Source of the DNA: Desulfobacteraceae bacterium
GTDB taxonomy: Bacteria > Desulfobacterota > Desulfobacteria > Desulfobacterales > BuS5
Reading direction: 5' to 3'
NCBI GenBank assembly: GCA_030642865.1
Contig: DAOWMW010000001.1
Location: forward strand, 1 to 22,857
Length of the DNA stretch: 22,857 bases
In this document: one piece after another, positions 21,546 to 22,857 of the stretch
Position numbering within the stretch: position 1 is the stretch's first letter
Layout of the letters: each line of letters starts with the position of its first letter
The notes under the pieces: model-generated
The model's database searches: none
Told to the model about the DNA's origin: nothing
What the model saw: only the letters and a program-made list of their open reading frames with translations
Program-made: the position numbers and the translations under genes

Positions 21546-22688
21546 TTAAAGAGAACGACTTATGATGATTCTAATAATTTCTGAGGTCCCTTCCAATATC
21601 TGCATGCATCGGGCGTCTCTGTAATACCTTGATACCGGGCATTCATCCATATATCCCGAGCCGCCATGAATCTGCACAGCATCACTTGTGACTTTTTCCA
21701 GCATTTCCGAAGCATAGAGTTTTGCGACTGATGCTTCAAAAGTATGGGGGCGCCCCTTATCCTTTAGCCAGGCAGCTTTTAAATATTGATTTCTTGCCAG
21801 TTCTATGGATACTGCCATATCAGCCAGTTTAAAGGAAATAGCCTGATAATTAAAAATCGGCTGACCAAATTGCGTACGTTCCTTTGCATATTTCAGGGAT
21901 TCATCAAGACAGGCCTGGGCAAGCCCCACGCACATTGCTGCTGCTGTTATACGGCCTGTTTCAAGTACAATCAAATGTTGAGCCAGTCCCCTTTCAGGAT
22001 CCCCCAAAAGATTTTCTTCAGGTATTCGACAGTCTGTGAAAATCAACTCACTTGCAGGGGCAGCCTTCATCCCCATCTTGCCGTAATTTTTACTTATAAC
22101 CATACCAGGATTGTCTTTTGGAACAATAAAGGTCGATATGATTTTTTTACCTTTTTTATCCACTCCTGTGACAGCAGCCACAACACAGATGGAAGCGTTG
22201 GGCATTGCAATAAACGAAATAAACTGTTTTGTTCCGTTTATTACCCATTCATCCTCTTCCAAAAGAGCTGTTGTTTCAAGAGCCCCTGCATCGGAACCGC
22301 AGTTAGACTCGGTTAAAGCGAAACCTGTGGTTGCTTTCCCCGTAAGTAATGGGGTCAGCCATTTTTGTTTTTGCCCTTCGGAGCCAAACATAAAAAGTTC
22401 CTGCCCCACAAGGCTGGAAGATGCATCTAATATTCCTGAAACCGAAAGGTCAGCCCTTGCCAGTTCCTCCAGACAAATATGTGCTCCAACCCAGTCCCCA
22501 CCAGTACCTCCATATTCTTCAGGAAATGCAATCCCGATGAAACCCAGTTCCCCCATCTGCTCTACAATATCTACGGGCATCTCCTTATTGGCCTCCATCT
22601 CTTCAGCCTGGGGCGCAATAACCTTTTGCGCAAAACGTCTGACTTCTTTCCTGATCATTTCGTGTTCTTTGGAAACCTCAAAATCCAT
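21546..22688 (-). CDS. Acyl-CoA dehydrogenase (short/medium-chain type)
   Basis: The 380-residue flavoprotein has the ACAD layout: N-terminal helices, a beta domain with FALTESNCGSDAG (123-135) and NGTKQFIS for FAD and substrate binding, and the C-terminal helical domain. The catalytic base fits E366 in QILEGTSEIIR, the position used by butyryl- and medium-chain dehydrogenases, and IHGGSGY is conserved just before it. It oxidises an acyl-CoA to the 2-enoyl-CoA with electron-transfer flavoprotein as acceptor. Chain length cannot be assigned. AAGGAG lies nine bases before the ATG. It is not in an obvious operon with the downstream dehydratase-like pair, being separated by 417 bp of repeat DNA, though both handle CoA thioesters. 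Confidence 0.95.
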   Translation of the reverse strand: MDFEVSKEHEMIRKEVRRFAQKVIAPQAEEMEANKEMPVDIVEQMGELGFIGIAFPEEYGGTGGDWVGAHICLEELARADLSVSGILDASSSLVGQELFMFGSEGQKQKWLTPLLTGKATTGFALTESNCGSDAGALETTALLEEDEWVINGTKQFISFIAMPNASICVVAAVTGVDKKGKKIISTFIVPKDNPGMVISKNYGKMGMKAAPASELIFTDCRIPEENLLGDPERGLAQHLIVLETGRITAAAMCVGLAQACLDESLKYAKERTQFGQPIFNYQAISFKLADMAVSIELARNQYLKAAWLKDKGRPHTFEASVAKLYASEMLEKVTSDAVQIHGGSGYMDECPVSRYYRDARCMQILEGTSEIIRIIISRSL

Positions 22689-22704
22689 CTGTAATTTCTC
22701 CTTA

Positions 22705-22857
22705 TTAAGGGCTCGCTCAAAAAGAACTTAACATTTTAAGCGTCGATCCATCCTGCCTGACTGCGTTACGAAAACGTATAAATATCTTGATATTCCTACG
22801 CTTTCGCGCCTTGTCAGGCAGGCGCCTCAACACTTAAAATTGCCAATTTATTTTTGA
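22705..22857 (+). repeat. Family B palindromic repeat, expanded form, cut by window edge
   Basis: It begins TTAAGGGCTCGCTCAAAAAG, matching the left end of the 58-bp copy at 2915-2972, and its visible right part ends AATTGCCAATTTATTTTTGA, matching the other half. Between them is an extra long palindrome: CCTGCCTGAC (22752-22761) pairs with GTCAGGCAGG (22813-22822), with AATATC/GATATT at the centre. It lies directly upstream of the acyl-CoA dehydrogenase gene; its outer end is outside the window. Confidence 0.8.

Overview
The window reads as a low-GC stretch of a Gram-negative anaerobe, most likely a sulfate-reducing deltaproteobacterium of the Desulfobacterales. This placement is inference. 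It rests on the xseA-xseB-ispA-dxs-tlyA gene order, a short stand-alone N-acetylglutamate synthase, a two-subunit benzoyl-CoA-reductase/2-hydroxyacyl-CoA-dehydratase-like pair, an acyl-CoA dehydrogenase, and a heavy load of intergenic palindromic repeats. No 16S gene or phylogenetic marker was compared.

Layout. Positions 1-1868 (minus) hold an EF-G-like GTPase cut by the window edge. Positions 2129-7699 (minus) are a housekeeping block: xseA and xseB (exonuclease VII, overlapping), ispA and dxs (start of the MEP pathway and short-chain prenyl synthesis) and tlyA (rRNA methyltransferase). Positions 7794-12764 (minus) are a four-gene ABC exporter-like unit: ATPase, GldF-like permease, GldG-like auxiliary protein with two membrane anchors, and a DUF4340 protein. 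A divergent Bax-inhibitor-1 family membrane protein follows at 13108-13809 (plus).

Positions 14029-16789 (minus) carry dgt (dNTP triphosphohydrolase) and two different cysteine-cluster proteins of the YkgJ type. Only 43 bp away, transcribed the other way, are a short ArgA-like acetyltransferase and a small unknown protein (16833-17637). A tRNA-Leu(TAA) with a good sigma-70-type promoter lies at 17988-18075 (minus). Positions 18161-21128 (minus) are an operon of two BcrC/BcrB-like iron-sulfur subunits plus a PHP phosphoesterase. An acyl-CoA dehydrogenase lies at 21546-22688 (minus).

The most distinctive content is non-coding. At least five dispersed repeat families occupy the gaps, several of them inside operons and touching stop codons. 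Two families occur both as a minimal palindrome of 54-58 bp and as expanded versions, where a second hairpin module sits between the same two ends. The size variants look like products of deletion or insertion between short direct repeats. No transposase, CRISPR array, phage gene or rRNA gene was seen. All genes fully inside the window look intact.
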